DNA of 64,000 bases, taken from the NCBI RefSeq assembly GCF_003284925.1, contig NZ_QMEX01000005.1, positions 36,565 to 100,564 of the forward strand, in the 5' to 3' direction. Positions 17,289-26,264 of the stretch are shown here, one piece after another (position 1 is the first letter of the stretch; every line of letters starts with the position of its first letter). Below the pieces are notes generated by a model. The model did no database searches, was not told where the DNA came from, and saw nothing but the letters and a program-made list of their open reading frames with translations. The translations under genes and the position numbers were made by a program. The DNA comes from Mycolicibacter senuensis. Its GTDB lineage: Bacteria > Actinomycetota > Actinomycetes > Mycobacteriales > Mycobacteriaceae.

Positions 17289-18140
17289 GTGGGAACGTAT
17301 GTCGTAACCGGATCCGCATCGGGCATGGGCCGGCAAGCCACCGAAAAGCTCCGTGCCGCAGGGCATAGCGTTATCGGAATCGACATCAAAGACGCGGAGA
17401 TATCGGCCGACTTGTCGACAACGGTGGGACGCCGGGCGGCCGCCGAAGCTGCGCTGGCTGCCTGCGGTGGCGTTCTGGACGGGGCAGTCCTCGCCGCGGG
17501 ACTGGGCCCCGTCGAGGGACGACAAAGGTTGATTGCACAGGTCAACTATTTCGGCGTGGTCGAATTGCTGATGTCCCTACAACCCGCCTTGGCTCGCGCC
17601 GAGCGCGCCAAGGTGGTCGTGATCGCCAGCAACTCCACCACCACCACTCCGCTGGTGCCCCGCCGGGCGACCCGCGCCCTGCTCGCCGGCGACGTGGACA
17701 AGGCGCTGCGCGCGGTCCGGGTCTTCGGCAAGAAGTCGGCCGCCATCGTCTACGCGGCATCGAAGATCGCGGTATCGCGCTGGGTCCGCCGCCACGCCGT
17801 CACCGGTGACTGGGCCGGCGCGGGCATCCGGTTGAACGCGCTCGCCCCGGGAGCGATTATGACCCCTCTGCTGGCCGAGCAGCTCGCCAATCCCAAAGAA
17901 GCCAAGGCGGTCAAGGCGTTCCCGGTCCCGATAGGCGGCTACGGCGACGCCGGCCAGCTCGCCGACTGGATGCTGTTCATGCTCTCCGATGCCGCTGACT
18001 TCATGTGCGGCAGCGTCGTTTTCGTCGACGGAGGATCTGATGCCTACTTCCGCACCGATTCCTGGCCGGTCGCCGTGCCCGCCAGGAGTCTGCCTCATTA
18101 CCTGGTGCGCTTCCTCGGTTATGGGCGGTCCAAACGCTGA
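17289..18140 (+). CDS. SDR resembling 3-alpha-hydroxysteroid dehydrogenase/carbonyl reductase
   Basis: A 283-residue SDR with TGSASGMG (7-14) and Y155/K159. The segments GIDIKDAEISADLST and QVNYFGVVELL, together with LAPGAIMTPLL, closely recall the 3-alpha-HSD/carbonyl reductase of Comamonas testosteroni, which interconverts 3-alpha-hydroxy and 3-keto steroids. The GTG at 17289 follows a GGAAGG ribosome site and gives the shortest possible N-terminus before the Rossmann fold, as in that enzyme. It is 51 bp upstream of hsaG. This is one of the better hints that the substrate is a steroid, but the resemblance is from memory. Confidence 0.85.
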   Translation: MGTYVVTGSASGMGRQATEKLRAAGHSVIGIDIKDAEISADLSTTVGRRAAAEAALAACGGVLDGAVLAAGLGPVEGRQRLIAQVNYFGVVELLMSLQPALARAERAKVVVIASNSTTTTPLVPRRATRALLAGDVDKALRAVRVFGKKSAAIVYAASKIAVSRWVRRHAVTGDWAGAGIRLNALAPGAIMTPLLAEQLANPKEAKAVKAFPVPIGGYGDAGQLADWMLFMLSDAADFMCGSVVFVDGGSDAYFRTDSWPVAVPARSLPHYLVRFLGYGRSKR

Positions 18141-18191
18141 GCTCGATGACCGTTGATCCCTGTCCGAACGATTTAAGTAGAGGAGGTTGAC

Positions 18192-19124
18192 GTGGCTGCC
18201 AAGGCCAGTGTCGCGATTGTGGGGTCGGGCAATATCAGCACGGATTTGCTGTACAAGCTGCTGCGTTCGGAGTGGTTGGAGCCGCGCTGGATGATCGGTA
18301 TTGATCCGGAGTCGGAGGGGTTGGCGCGGGCTCGCAAGCTGGGTTTGGAGACCTCTGCCGAGGGCGCGGATTGGTTGCTGGCTCAGGATGAGTTGCCGGA
18401 TTTCGTGTTCGAGGCGACCAGCGCCTATGTGCACAAGGCGTATGCGCCCAAGTACGAGGCGGCCGGGATCCGGGCGATCGATTTGACTCCGGCGGCGGTG
18501 GGGCCGGCGGTGATTCCGCCGGCGAACCTGCACGAACACGTCGATGCCCCCAACGTCAACATGATCACCTGTGGTGGGCAGGCCACCATTCCGATCGTGT
18601 ACGCGGTGACCCGCGCGGTCAAAGAGCAGGGCGGGGTGGTGCCCTACGCCGAGATCGTGGCCAGTGTGGCCAGTGTTTCGGCGGGGCCGGGGACGCGGGC
18701 CAATATCGATGAGTTCACCAAGACCACCTCGCGCGGGGTGGAGACCATCGGTGGTGCGCAAAAGGGCAAGGCGATCATTATCTTGAACCCGGCTGATCCG
18801 CCGATGATCATGCGCGACACCATTTTCTGCCAGATCCCCGAGGACGCCGACCGGGATGCGATCACCGCGTCGATCACCGATGTCGTCGCCCAGGTGCAGA
18901 CTTATGTGCCGGGGTATCGGCTGCTCAATGAGCCGCAGTTCGACGAGCCGTCGCTGAACTCCGGGGGGCGTGCGGTGGTGACCACGTTCGTGGAGGTGGA
19001 GGGTGCCGGCGATTATCTGCCCCCGTATGCGGGCAACCTGGACATCATGACGGCGGCGGCCACCAAGGTCGGCGAGGAGATCGCCCGCGAGATGGCGTCG
19101 GCCAAGGCTGGAGGAGCGAAATGA
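18192..19124 (+). CDS. hsaG: Acetaldehyde/propanal dehydrogenase (acylating)
   Basis: A 310-residue enzyme that oxidises the aldehyde released by the partner aldolase to its CoA thioester, with NAD. The nucleotide motif GSGNI is at 11-15 and the catalytic Cys127 lies in ITCGGQAT. A perfect AGGAGG ribosome site (18180-18185) precedes the GTG at 18192. The stop overlaps the aldolase ATG (ATGA), as in all hsaG/bphJ-type pairs, where the two form a channelling complex. Leucine TTG and other G-ending codons are noticeably frequent in the first half compared with the CTG/CTC-rich neighbours. The hydratase gene (hsaE) that usually precedes it is absent. Confidence 0.94.
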   Translation: MAAKASVAIVGSGNISTDLLYKLLRSEWLEPRWMIGIDPESEGLARARKLGLETSAEGADWLLAQDELPDFVFEATSAYVHKAYAPKYEAAGIRAIDLTPAAVGPAVIPPANLHEHVDAPNVNMITCGGQATIPIVYAVTRAVKEQGGVVPYAEIVASVASVSAGPGTRANIDEFTKTTSRGVETIGGAQKGKAIIILNPADPPMIMRDTIFCQIPEDADRDAITASITDVVAQVQTYVPGYRLLNEPQFDEPSLNSGGRAVVTTFVEVEGAGDYLPPYAGNLDIMTAAATKVGEEIAREMASAKAGGAK

Positions 19125-20155
19125 GCGATCACATCTTCGATGTGCGGATCACCGACACCAGCCTGCGCGACGGTAGCCATCACAAGCGTCACCAGTTCAC
19201 GCGCGAGGAGGTCGCCGCGATCGTCGCCGCGATCGATGCCGCCGGGGTGCCGGTGATCGAGGTGACCCACGGCGACGGGCTGGGCGGCTCGAGCTTCAAC
19301 TACGGGTTCTCCAAGACCCCCGACCAGGAGCTCATCAAGCTCGCGGCGCAGACCGCCAAAGACGCCAGGATCGCGTTTTTGATGCTGCCCGGGGTGGCCA
19401 CCAAAGACGACATGAAACAGGCGCAGGGCAACGGCGGACAGATCTGCCGGATCGCCACGCACTGCACCGAGGCCGACGTGTCCATCCAGCACTTCGGGCT
19501 GGCCCGTGAGCTCGGGTTGGAGACCGTCGGGTTTTTGATGATGGCCCACACCGTGTCCCCGGAGAAGCTGGCCGCCCAGGCCCGGATCATGGCCGATGCG
19601 GGCTGCCAATGCGTGTACGTGGTGGATTCGGCCGGTGCGCTGGTGCTCGAAGGGGTGCGTGACCGGGTTCAGGCGCTGGTCGCTGAGCTCGGTGACCAGG
19701 GAGATGGGGCTCAGGTGGGTTTCCACGGTCATGAGAATCTCGGGCTCGGGGTGGCCAACTCCTTGGAGGCGGTGCGTGCCGGGGCCAAGCAGATCGACGG
19801 CTCGGTGCGCCGCTTCGGTGCCGGGGCGGGCAATGCGCCGGTGGAGGCGTTGATCGGGGTGTTCGACAAGGTCGGGATCAAGACCGGTATCGACTTCTTC
19901 GACATCGCTGATGCCGCCGAGGACGTGGTACGCCCGGTGATGCCGGCCGAGTGCGTGCTGGACCGCAACGCGCTGATCATGGGCTACTCCGGGGTGTACT
20001 CCAGCTTCCTCAAGCACGCGGTGCGTCAGGGGGAGCGCTACGGCGTGCCCGCCCACGAACTGCTCCACCGCGCCGGCCAACGCAAACTCATCGGCGGCCA
20101 AGAAGACCAGCTCATCGACATCGCCCTGGAAATCCAACGGGAGCGTGCCGATTAG
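19121..20155 (+). CDS. hsaF: 4-hydroxy-2-oxovalerate/hexanoate aldolase
   Basis: A 344-residue class II (metal-dependent) pyruvate aldolase that splits a 4-hydroxy-2-oxoacid to pyruvate and an aldehyde. The N-terminal [16 protein letters not shown] (11-26) holds the metal-binding Asp and catalytic His-Arg residues, and [15 protein letters not shown] holds the metal-binding histidines. It is coupled by a four-base overlap to hsaG. The pair is the end of a meta-cleavage route, such as that from the HsaC-like dioxygenase upstream, giving pyruvate plus acetyl- or propionyl-CoA. BphI/XylK-type naming would also be valid. Confidence 0.94.
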   Translation: MSDHIFDVRITDTSLRDGSHHKRHQFTREEVAAIVAAIDAAGVPVIEVTHGDGLGGSSFNYGFSKTPDQELIKLAAQTAKDARIAFLMLPGVATKDDMKQAQGNGGQICRIATHCTEADVSIQHFGLARELGLETVGFLMMAHTVSPEKLAAQARIMADAGCQCVYVVDSAGALVLEGVRDRVQALVAELGDQGDGAQVGFHGHENLGLGVANSLEAVRAGAKQIDGSVRRFGAGAGNAPVEALIGVFDKVGIKTGIDFFDIADAAEDVVRPVMPAECVLDRNALIMGYSGVYSSFLKHAVRQGERYGVPAHELLHRAGQRKLIGGQEDQLIDIALEIQRERAD

Positions 20156-20213
20156 CAACCGCGGATGCGGCCGCTGGCCGGGGCGAATGGCAGAAGGAAT
20201 CCAGCGGTGGAGG

Positions 20214-20837
20214 TCAAGCGTCCGGAGCGGATAGCGTTTCGCCGACGCTGGGCCTCTGCTTCTGGCGGTCGGCGTTTTTCCTGATTGCCGTAACAGCATG
20301 TTCAAGTCGCCGGCGCAGTTCACGCGGTGTTGCTCGGTTTTGCGCGAGCGCGAGGAGATTCGCGATCCATACATCCGCCAACAGCGCGGCGACCTGCTGG
20401 TTATGGTCGGCGCGAGTCGGTTGGTCCGGCTCCATGGCATGGGCGAAGATGTCTATCAGTTTGTTCCGCACCAGTTGAGCGTTGACGGCGGCGGATCCGG
20501 TCGCTTGCAGATATGCGCGCGCCGCGGTATCGGCGAGTCTCGGTGTCACCGACAGCTGTTCAGTAAGACATGCGATGACGTGTAAGAGTCGCTGGTGTGG
20601 TTCGGCCGGCCCGACGATGTCGGCCCCTAGCTCACCCGCGAATTCACTCAGCCAGCTGTGGAGGCAGTCCAGCAGCAGCCCATCCTTTGATGGAAAGTAA
20701 TGGTAGACAGCGCTGGCGGGGACCCCGGCAACGTCGGCCACATCCCGGATCCGCACTGACTCGTAGCCGTTAACAGCTTGTCGCAGTGCGGCATTGACAA
20801 TTCGCTCCCGCCGGCCCCCATGATCGAGCAGACTCAC
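20214..20837 (-). CDS. TetR-family regulator, KstR-like
   Basis: A 207-residue repressor with an N-terminal helix-turn-helix at about 10-57 (DVADVAGVPASAVYHYFPSK). The C-terminal ligand domain (AARAYLQATGS, ADVWIANLLALAQNRAT) recalls KstR, the cholesterol-regulon repressor that responds to steroid CoA thioesters; this is from memory. It is transcribed away from the thioesterase operon across a 381-bp gap that holds an operator-like promoter, and converges on hsaF. It probably controls that operon and itself. Confidence 0.88.
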   Translation of the reverse strand: MSLLDHGGRRERIVNAALRQAVNGYESVRIRDVADVAGVPASAVYHYFPSKDGLLLDCLHSWLSEFAGELGADIVGPAEPHQRLLHVIACLTEQLSVTPRLADTAARAYLQATGSAAVNAQLVRNKLIDIFAHAMEPDQPTRADHNQQVAALLADVWIANLLALAQNRATPRELRRRLEHAVTAIRKNADRQKQRPSVGETLSAPDA

Positions 20838-21218
20838 GGGACGGCGCCTGTCGAGCCCTTGTGCGTGGCCGGCAGTCCAGACCTCTTTCGGGAAGCTGCG
20901 CTGGGACGGACTGGCCGGAGGATGCCGAGTCCGACAAACACGTCATTCCCTTTCACCCGGGGGCTTGTGTCCGCAACACTCGTGCGAACGTGTCTTCTGA
21001 TCAGGAACGCTAGGGTGCGCGCCCAGTAATTGGCTGCTGAGTTCTCGTTCACCGGGACCCTTTCGTCGGTCGCGGTGGCAGCCGGCACCGCTCGCGTTTG
21101 CCGGTGAATGTTGGCAGTGCCGATAACGGGGCCGACCGGCCCTTGACATAAGTCAAGCGGTTGACTTAAATCAGGTGACGCCGCCGGTTCCCGGGTCGGC
21201 AGTCCATCGAGGAGGCCC
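20838..21218. other. 381-bp intergenic region between tetR and the thioesterase operon
   Basis: No open reading frame here has coding character. The left 300 bp hold no repeat or structure I can defend. The right end carries the promoter/operator described separately. Confidence 0.6.
21143..21174 (+). promoter_or_regulatory. Promoter with overlapping inverted repeats upstream of the thioesterase operon
   Basis: TTGACA (21143-21148) and TTAAAT (21166-21171) are separated by exactly 17 bp, a good match to a housekeeping -35/-10 pair (6/6 and 4/6). The same bases form TTGAC-4-GTCAA (21143-21156) and GTCAA-4-TTGAC (21152-21165), so a dimeric repressor bound here would block polymerase. The adjacent TetR is the obvious candidate. 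The first codon of the thioesterase is 48 bp beyond the -10. Confidence 0.6.
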
Positions 21219-22199
21219 ATGTCGTCGCCGCCTGAGGCCACCGCCCAGTCCGACTTCAGCGGTCCCCTTCGCGGGTCGGACAGCCCGCTGGAACGGGGCA
21301 CCCTCGGCGCCCTCGATGAGCTGCACGGGGTGCTGACGCCGCAGCCGGTCGGCGCCGACCGATTCCGGGTCGGCAACGAGGCCGTCCGCTTCGGGCGGAT
21401 CTTCGGCGGCCAACTCGTCGCCCAGGCGATGGCGGCGGCCGCCGCCACCGCCGCCGAACTCATCCCGCATTCGGTCCACGCGTCGTTCCTGCGTCTCGGC
21501 GACTCAGGCGCACCCCTGGACATCATCGTCGAGCGCACCCGCGACGGGCGCTCGATGTCGGTGCGCCACGTCGTCATTGAACAAGACGGCAAGGCGCTGG
21601 TGACAGCGACGGTGTCCTTCGACGCCAACGCCGAGAGCACCGACGTAGGCACCGCAGCGGCCCCGGCCACAGCCCCGGAATCCCTACCGCTGCTGCAGCA
21701 CTGGGCACAGCACGCCCCGGCAGGACTGGCCGGACCGGGAAGGACGTGGATCGACCGGCCGCCGCCGCTGGAGATGCGCATCGGTGAAGCGCCCATCTTC
21801 CTCGGCGGCGCACAGGCACCCGGGCAGCGCACTCACTGGATGCGCTTGCCGCGTCCGGTCGACGCCGGCCCACAAGCGCACGCCGTGCTGCTGGCCTACG
21901 CCAGCGACTATCTGCTGGTGGACATGGCGTTACGCTCCCACCCGCAGCGTGTCGGCTATGCCACGCACCGGGGACTGACCCTCGACCACACCATCTGGCT
22001 GCATCGCCCGGTGCAATTCGACCAGTGGCATTCCTACACCCAGCAGACGATCGCCGTCGTCGGGCATCGCGCCCTCGTGCACGGAGCCATTGTCGACGTG
22101 GCCGGGCGGCACGTGGCCAGCACCGCCCAAGAAGTTCTCATCCGGCCGACAACGAATCCGACTGCGCCCCCGGGATTTAAGGAAGGATCACAACAGTGA
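21219..22199 (+). CDS. Acyl-CoA thioesterase II (TesB family)
   Basis: A 326-residue double hot-dog thioesterase that releases free CoA from an acyl-CoA. The N-terminal domain has the signature FGRIFGGQLVAQAMAA (58-73); the C-terminal domain holds the expected Asp (YASDYLL), Thr (LDHTIWLHR) and Gln (STAQEVLIR) of the TesB active site. The last four bases overlap the aldehyde dehydrogenase start (GTGA). It is first in a four-gene operon behind the TTGACA promoter. It could recycle CoA from steroid or side-chain thioesters and so affect the level of a KstR-type ligand; that idea is inference. Confidence 0.9.
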   Translation: MSSPPEATAQSDFSGPLRGSDSPLERGTLGALDELHGVLTPQPVGADRFRVGNEAVRFGRIFGGQLVAQAMAAAAATAAELIPHSVHASFLRLGDSGAPLDIIVERTRDGRSMSVRHVVIEQDGKALVTATVSFDANAESTDVGTAAAPATAPESLPLLQHWAQHAPAGLAGPGRTWIDRPPPLEMRIGEAPIFLGGAQAPGQRTHWMRLPRPVDAGPQAHAVLLAYASDYLLVDMALRSHPQRVGYATHRGLTLDHTIWLHRPVQFDQWHSYTQQTIAVVGHRALVHGAIVDVAGRHVASTAQEVLIRPTTNPTAPPGFKEGSQQ

Positions 22200-23638
22200 G
22201 TAGCACCATCGAAGCCGACCCCGCCGTCGAAACGGGTGGGATGATCCCGGTCTACAACCCCTCGACCGAGGAACAGATCGCCGAAGTCCCCGACTCCGAC
22301 CAGGCGGCCGTCGACGCGGCGGTGGCCCGGGCGCGGGAGAGCTTCGAATCAGGGGTGTGGCGCAAACTGCCCGCCGCGCGCCGCGCCGAGATCATGTTCC
22401 GCGCCGCCGAAATCATCAAGGAACGCACCGCCGAGCTCGCCGAGATCGAGTCGCGCGACAACGGAATGACCGCGATGGGCGCCAGCCAGATCATCAAGGT
22501 CTCCCAGGAGATGCTGACGTACTACGCCGGATGGGTCGGCAAGATTCACGGCGAGTCGAGCAACCTGGTCTCCGACGGGCTACTCGGCCACTTCGAGGAG
22601 TACCACACCTTCACCCAGCTGGAGCCGGTCGGAGTGGTCGGCCTGATCATCCCGTGGAACGGGCCGTTCTTCGTCGCCATGCTCAAGGTGGCCCCGGCAT
22701 TGGCGGCGGGCTGCAGCTGCGTGCTCAAACCCGCCGAAGAGACACCGCTGACCGCGCTGAAGCTCGAGGAGATCTTCCGCGAGGCCGGCCTTCCCGACGG
22801 CGTGCTGAACGTCGTCACCGGCTACGGCGAGACCACCGGTGCGGCCCTGACCGCCCACCCGGGAGTCGACAAGATCTCGTTCACCGGGTCCACCGAGGTC
22901 GGCCGGCTGATCGTCAAGGCCGCCGCCGGCAACCTCAAGCGCCTCACCCTTGAGCTAGGCGGCAAGTCACCGCTGATCATGTTCGACGACGCCAACCTCG
23001 ACAAGGCCATCATGATGGCCGGCATGGGCCTGCTGGCCGGCTCCGGCCAGAACTGTTCCTGCACCTCGCGGATCTACGTCCAGCGCGGCATCTACGACCA
23101 AGTCGTCGAGGGCCTGGCCAACTTCGCCCAGATGCTGCCGATGGGCGGCAGCGACGACCCCGACTCGGTGCTGGGCCCGCTGATCAGTGAGAAGCAGCGT
23201 CAACGCGTGGCAGGCATCGTCAACGACGGGGTGGCCGCCGGAGCGCAGGTGGTCACCGGCGGCAAGCCTATGGATCGGCGCGGCTATTTCTACGAGGCGA
23301 CGATCATCACGAACACCACCCCCGATATGCGGCTGATCCGTGAGGAGATCTTCGGCCCGGTCGGATCGGTGATCCCCTTCGACGAGGAGGATGAGGCGAT
23401 CGCCGCCGCCAACGACACCGAGTACGGGCTGGCCGGCGCCATCTGGACCGGGAACCTCAGCCGCGCTCACCGGGTCGCGAACCAGCTTCGCGGCGGCCAG
23501 ATCTGGGTGAACTGCGCGCTCGCTGCCGACCCGTCCATGCCGATCTGCGGGCACAAGCAATCCGGCTGGGGCGGGGAGCGCGGCCGCAAGGGCCTGGAGG
23601 CCTACTTCAACACCAAGTCGGTCTACATCAGCCTCTGA
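22196..23638 (+). CDS. NAD(P)-dependent aldehyde dehydrogenase (copy 1)
   Basis: A 480-residue ALDH-superfamily enzyme oxidising an aldehyde to a carboxylate. The oxyanion Asn is N155 (PWNG), the general base E253 (LELGGKSP) and the nucleophile C287 (GQNCSC). The GTG start overlaps the thioesterase stop. It is closely related to the ALDH at 58369 along its whole length. Unusually, a second cysteine stands two residues after the nucleophile, a feature both copies share. The substrate may be an aldehyde from BVMO or side-chain cleavage. Confidence 0.92.
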   Translation: MSSTIEADPAVETGGMIPVYNPSTEEQIAEVPDSDQAAVDAAVARARESFESGVWRKLPAARRAEIMFRAAEIIKERTAELAEIESRDNGMTAMGASQIIKVSQEMLTYYAGWVGKIHGESSNLVSDGLLGHFEEYHTFTQLEPVGVVGLIIPWNGPFFVAMLKVAPALAAGCSCVLKPAEETPLTALKLEEIFREAGLPDGVLNVVTGYGETTGAALTAHPGVDKISFTGSTEVGRLIVKAAAGNLKRLTLELGGKSPLIMFDDANLDKAIMMAGMGLLAGSGQNCSCTSRIYVQRGIYDQVVEGLANFAQMLPMGGSDDPDSVLGPLISEKQRQRVAGIVNDGVAAGAQVVTGGKPMDRRGYFYEATIITNTTPDMRLIREEIFGPVGSVIPFDEEDEAIAAANDTEYGLAGAIWTGNLSRAHRVANQLRGGQIWVNCALAADPSMPICGHKQSGWGGERGRKGLEAYFNTKSVYISL

Positions 23639-23671
23639 CCGGTTGGTCGAGACACCACCCGGAGGTGGATC

Positions 23672-24493
23672 GTGGCATTGCCGAAGGATGCGTCGGCCCT
23701 CGACGGTCGAGTAGCCGTCGTCACCGGCGGCGGGGCCGGCATCGGCCGCGGTATCGCGGAGACCTTCGCGGAATTCGGTGCCCGGGTGGTGATCTGGGAG
23801 AAAGACCCGCAGACCGCGGAACGCACGGCCGCCGCGGTCGGGGGTCTCTCCTGCGCGATCGATGTCCGCGACGCTGATCAGGTCGATACGGCGCTGGCCA
23901 GAACCATGGCAGAGGTGGGGCTACCGACAGTGCTGGTCAACAACGCCGGCGGGGCGTTCTCGGCACCGTTGCTGGACACCGCCCCGAAGGGGTGGGACAC
24001 CCTGATCCGTTCCAACCTCACCCATGTGCTGCTGTGCACCCAGCGCGTCGCCCAGGCACTGGTGCGGCACGGGGCGGCCGGGAGCATCATCAACATCGCC
24101 AGCATCGAGGGCGCCCGCGCTGCGCCCGGCTTCGCGGCCTACGCAGCGGCGAAGGCGGGTGTCATCAACTTCACCAAGACGGCGGCACTGGAGCTCGCGC
24201 CGCACGGCATCCGGGTCAACTGCCTGGCACCGGATCTCACCCTCACCGAAGGCATCGAGCGCATCGGCTCGGCCGAGATGCTGGCGCACGCCGGCTACAT
24301 GATCCCGATGGGACGGCCCGGCCATGTCGATGAGATGGCCGGTGCCGCAGTGTTTCTGGCCGGCGATCTGAGTAGCTACGTCACCGGCCAGACGCTGCAC
24401 GTCGACGGTGGGACGCACGCGGCAGGCGGCTGGTATCACCACCCGGACACCGGCGACTACCTACTCGGTCCGCCGCGGCCGAAACCAGAATGA
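23672..24493 (+). CDS. Short-chain dehydrogenase/reductase
   Basis: A 273-residue classical SDR: TGGGAGIG cofactor motif at about 18-25, NNAG near 90, and YAAAK as the catalytic tyrosine/lysine pair. The GTG at 23672 follows a GGAGG ribosome site. A C-terminal extension, AAGGWYHHPDTGDYLLGPP, follows the usual DGG end; similar tails occur in mycobacterial catabolic SDRs. It lies 33 bp after the ALDH gene and just before the LLM gene, all in one operon. The substrate alcohol or ketone is unknown. Confidence 0.88.
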   Translation: MALPKDASALDGRVAVVTGGGAGIGRGIAETFAEFGARVVIWEKDPQTAERTAAAVGGLSCAIDVRDADQVDTALARTMAEVGLPTVLVNNAGGAFSAPLLDTAPKGWDTLIRSNLTHVLLCTQRVAQALVRHGAAGSIINIASIEGARAAPGFAAYAAAKAGVINFTKTAALELAPHGIRVNCLAPDLTLTEGIERIGSAEMLAHAGYMIPMGRPGHVDEMAGAAVFLAGDLSSYVTGQTLHVDGGTHAAGGWYHHPDTGDYLLGPPRPKPE

Positions 24494-24504
24494 GAGGAAC
24501 CCGC

Positions 24505-25425
24505 ATGCGGTTCGCGTTCACCTACCCGATCATCACGCATCCGTGTGACCCGGAACTGGTCTCCCCGCACGGGGTGACCACGGTGGCGAAGGCCGCTGAA
24601 GCCGCCGGTTTCGGCGCCATGGGCTTCACTGACCATCCCGCGCCGACCCAGCGCTGGCTCGACGCCGGCGGACACGACAGCCTGGACCCGTTCGTGGCGA
24701 TGGGGTTCGCGGCGGCGCACACCCGAACGCTGCGATTCATCCCGAACGTCGTTGTGCTTCCCTACCGGAACCCGTTCGTGGTGGCCAAGTCCGGGGCGAC
24801 GCTGGATCTGTTGTCCGGCGGCAGGTTCACCCTGGCGGTCGGCGTGGGCTACCTCAAAGGCGAGTTCGCGGCGTTGGGCGTGGATTTCGATGAGCGCACC
24901 GCATTGGTCGAAGAGAGCCTCGACGTCATCCGGGCCATCTGGACCGGGGACGACGTGTCGTTTCAGGGCCGGCACTTCAATGCCAGGGGAGTCACCGCGC
25001 ATCCGCGCCCGGTCAGCAGCCCGCATCCGCCGATCTGGATCGGCGGCAACACCGGCAAGGCGCGGCAGCGGGTCGCCACCCGGGGTGACGGGTGGGCGCC
25101 GTTCGCTGCGCCGCCCGGTCTGGCCGGCACGGCTCGCACCGCCGCGATGGATTCCATCGAAATGCTTGCGGCGGGAGTCGATGACCTGAAGCGCCGCTGC
25201 GACCAGGCGGGCCGGGACTGGTCGGCCATCGACATCTGCTTCTCCAACCTGGCCGGCGGCCGCCTCGGCTACGACGACTTCGACGCCGGCGCCTACCTGG
25301 ACGGTCTGGGCCGGCTCGCTGACGTCGGGGTCAGCTGGGTGCAGGTCGCGCTTCCCGGCGACAGTCTGGGGCGTGCGATCGAGGCGATAGCGCAGTTCGG
25401 GGAAGCGGTGATCAAGCACGTTTAG
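24505..25425 (+). CDS. LLM-class (probably F420-dependent) oxidoreductase
   Basis: A 306-residue luciferase-like TIM-barrel protein. The features GVTTVAKAAEAAGFGAMGFTDHP, SGGRFTLAVGVGYLKGEF and PPIWIGGN are those of mycobacterial LLM enzymes that use F420 (or FMN) for hydride transfer. I chose the ATG at 24505, 8 bp after an AGAGG ribosome site, rather than the ATG at 24490, which overlaps the SDR stop. It closes the thioesterase-ALDH-SDR-LLM operon. Use of F420 is inferred from the family and host. Confidence 0.88.
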   Translation: MRFAFTYPIITHPCDPELVSPHGVTTVAKAAEAAGFGAMGFTDHPAPTQRWLDAGGHDSLDPFVAMGFAAAHTRTLRFIPNVVVLPYRNPFVVAKSGATLDLLSGGRFTLAVGVGYLKGEFAALGVDFDERTALVEESLDVIRAIWTGDDVSFQGRHFNARGVTAHPRPVSSPHPPIWIGGNTGKARQRVATRGDGWAPFAAPPGLAGTARTAAMDSIEMLAAGVDDLKRRCDQAGRDWSAIDICFSNLAGGRLGYDDFDAGAYLDGLGRLADVGVSWVQVALPGDSLGRAIEAIAQFGEAVIKHV

Positions 25426-25481
25426 CGATGCACGGGCCTGCTGATGGCGCGCCGGACGCCGGCGGCGGCTACCCTTCCGGT

Positions 25482-26264
25482 GTGACGCGATCGGTTTCCC
25501 GCCGCGAAGCCCTGCGGTACGGCGCGCTGCTGGCACCGGCATTGGCGGTCCCCGGTTTCTTCGCGGCAACAGCCGGTGCGCCGAAGGCGGCGGCCGAGGG
25601 GCTGCAGCTCATCGATTTCGCCCACCGGCTGGTCGAGCCCGAGCGGATCAAGGCGGCCGGCTTCGCCGGGGCGCTGGTCTACGTCTCGGAGCTGCGGCCC
25701 GGCGCCACCTTCGATTTCAAGCCCGTCACCCGTGACTACGCCGACCGGCTCCGCGCGGCGGCCCTCCAGATCGTCAGCTGCTACCAGTTCGGGAAACCAG
25801 GCTGGCCGGATTCGCCGTCGGATTTCACCCGCGGCTACGACGGGGGAGCCGCGGACGCCCGCACGGCGCTGCGGCTGCACACCGCCGCCGGCGGTCCGCC
25901 GAGCGCGCCGATCTTCTTCAGCGTCGATGAGGACATCGACGCCAAGGCCTGGAAGAACTTCGCGGTCCAGTGGTTTCGCGGCATCAACTCGGTGCTGGGG
26001 GCAGCGCGCACCGGGATCTACGGCGGTGCCCGGCAGTGTTCCTGGGCGATCGCCGACGACGTCATCGGGCACTCGACCAGTGCGGGCCACCGGTGGGCCT
26101 GGCAGACCCGGGCGTGGTCGGGCGGCGAACGCGAACCGGCGGCCGTGCTCTTCCAGCGGGAGATGGTCACCGCAACCGACCCGGGTTTCCTGATCGACGA
26201 CGTCCACGTCGACGTGGATGACGTGTTGGCAGCCGATTTTGGCCAGTGGGAGCTGGTGCGCTGA
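25482..26264 (+). CDS. Tat-exported DUF1906 (glycoside-hydrolase-like) protein, Rv2525c-like
   Basis: A 260-residue secreted protein. The GTG at 25482 gives a compact twin-arginine signal (SRREALR, RR at 7-8, then a hydrophobic stretch to about 45). The mature part has acid residues in the positions expected for the DUF1906 barrel (LIDFAHRL, FFSVDEDID) and ends with FGQWELV, like the mycobacterial Rv2525c protein, whose loss alters cell-wall properties in Mycobacterium tuberculosis. The upstream extension from 25428 would hide the signal. It is coupled to the membrane protein gene by a TGATG overlap. It is unlikely to belong to the catabolic pathway. Confidence 0.85.
   Translation: MTRSVSRREALRYGALLAPALAVPGFFAATAGAPKAAAEGLQLIDFAHRLVEPERIKAAGFAGALVYVSELRPGATFDFKPVTRDYADRLRAAALQIVSCYQFGKPGWPDSPSDFTRGYDGGAADARTALRLHTAAGGPPSAPIFFSVDEDIDAKAWKNFAVQWFRGINSVLGAARTGIYGGARQCSWAIADDVIGHSTSAGHRWAWQTRAWSGGEREPAAVLFQREMVTATDPGFLIDDVHVDVDDVLAADFGQWELVR

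Noticed and set aside
20980..21000. ACAC...GTGT imperfect palindrome upstream of the TetR
   Set aside because: Centre does not pair; weaker than the TTGAC repeats nearby.
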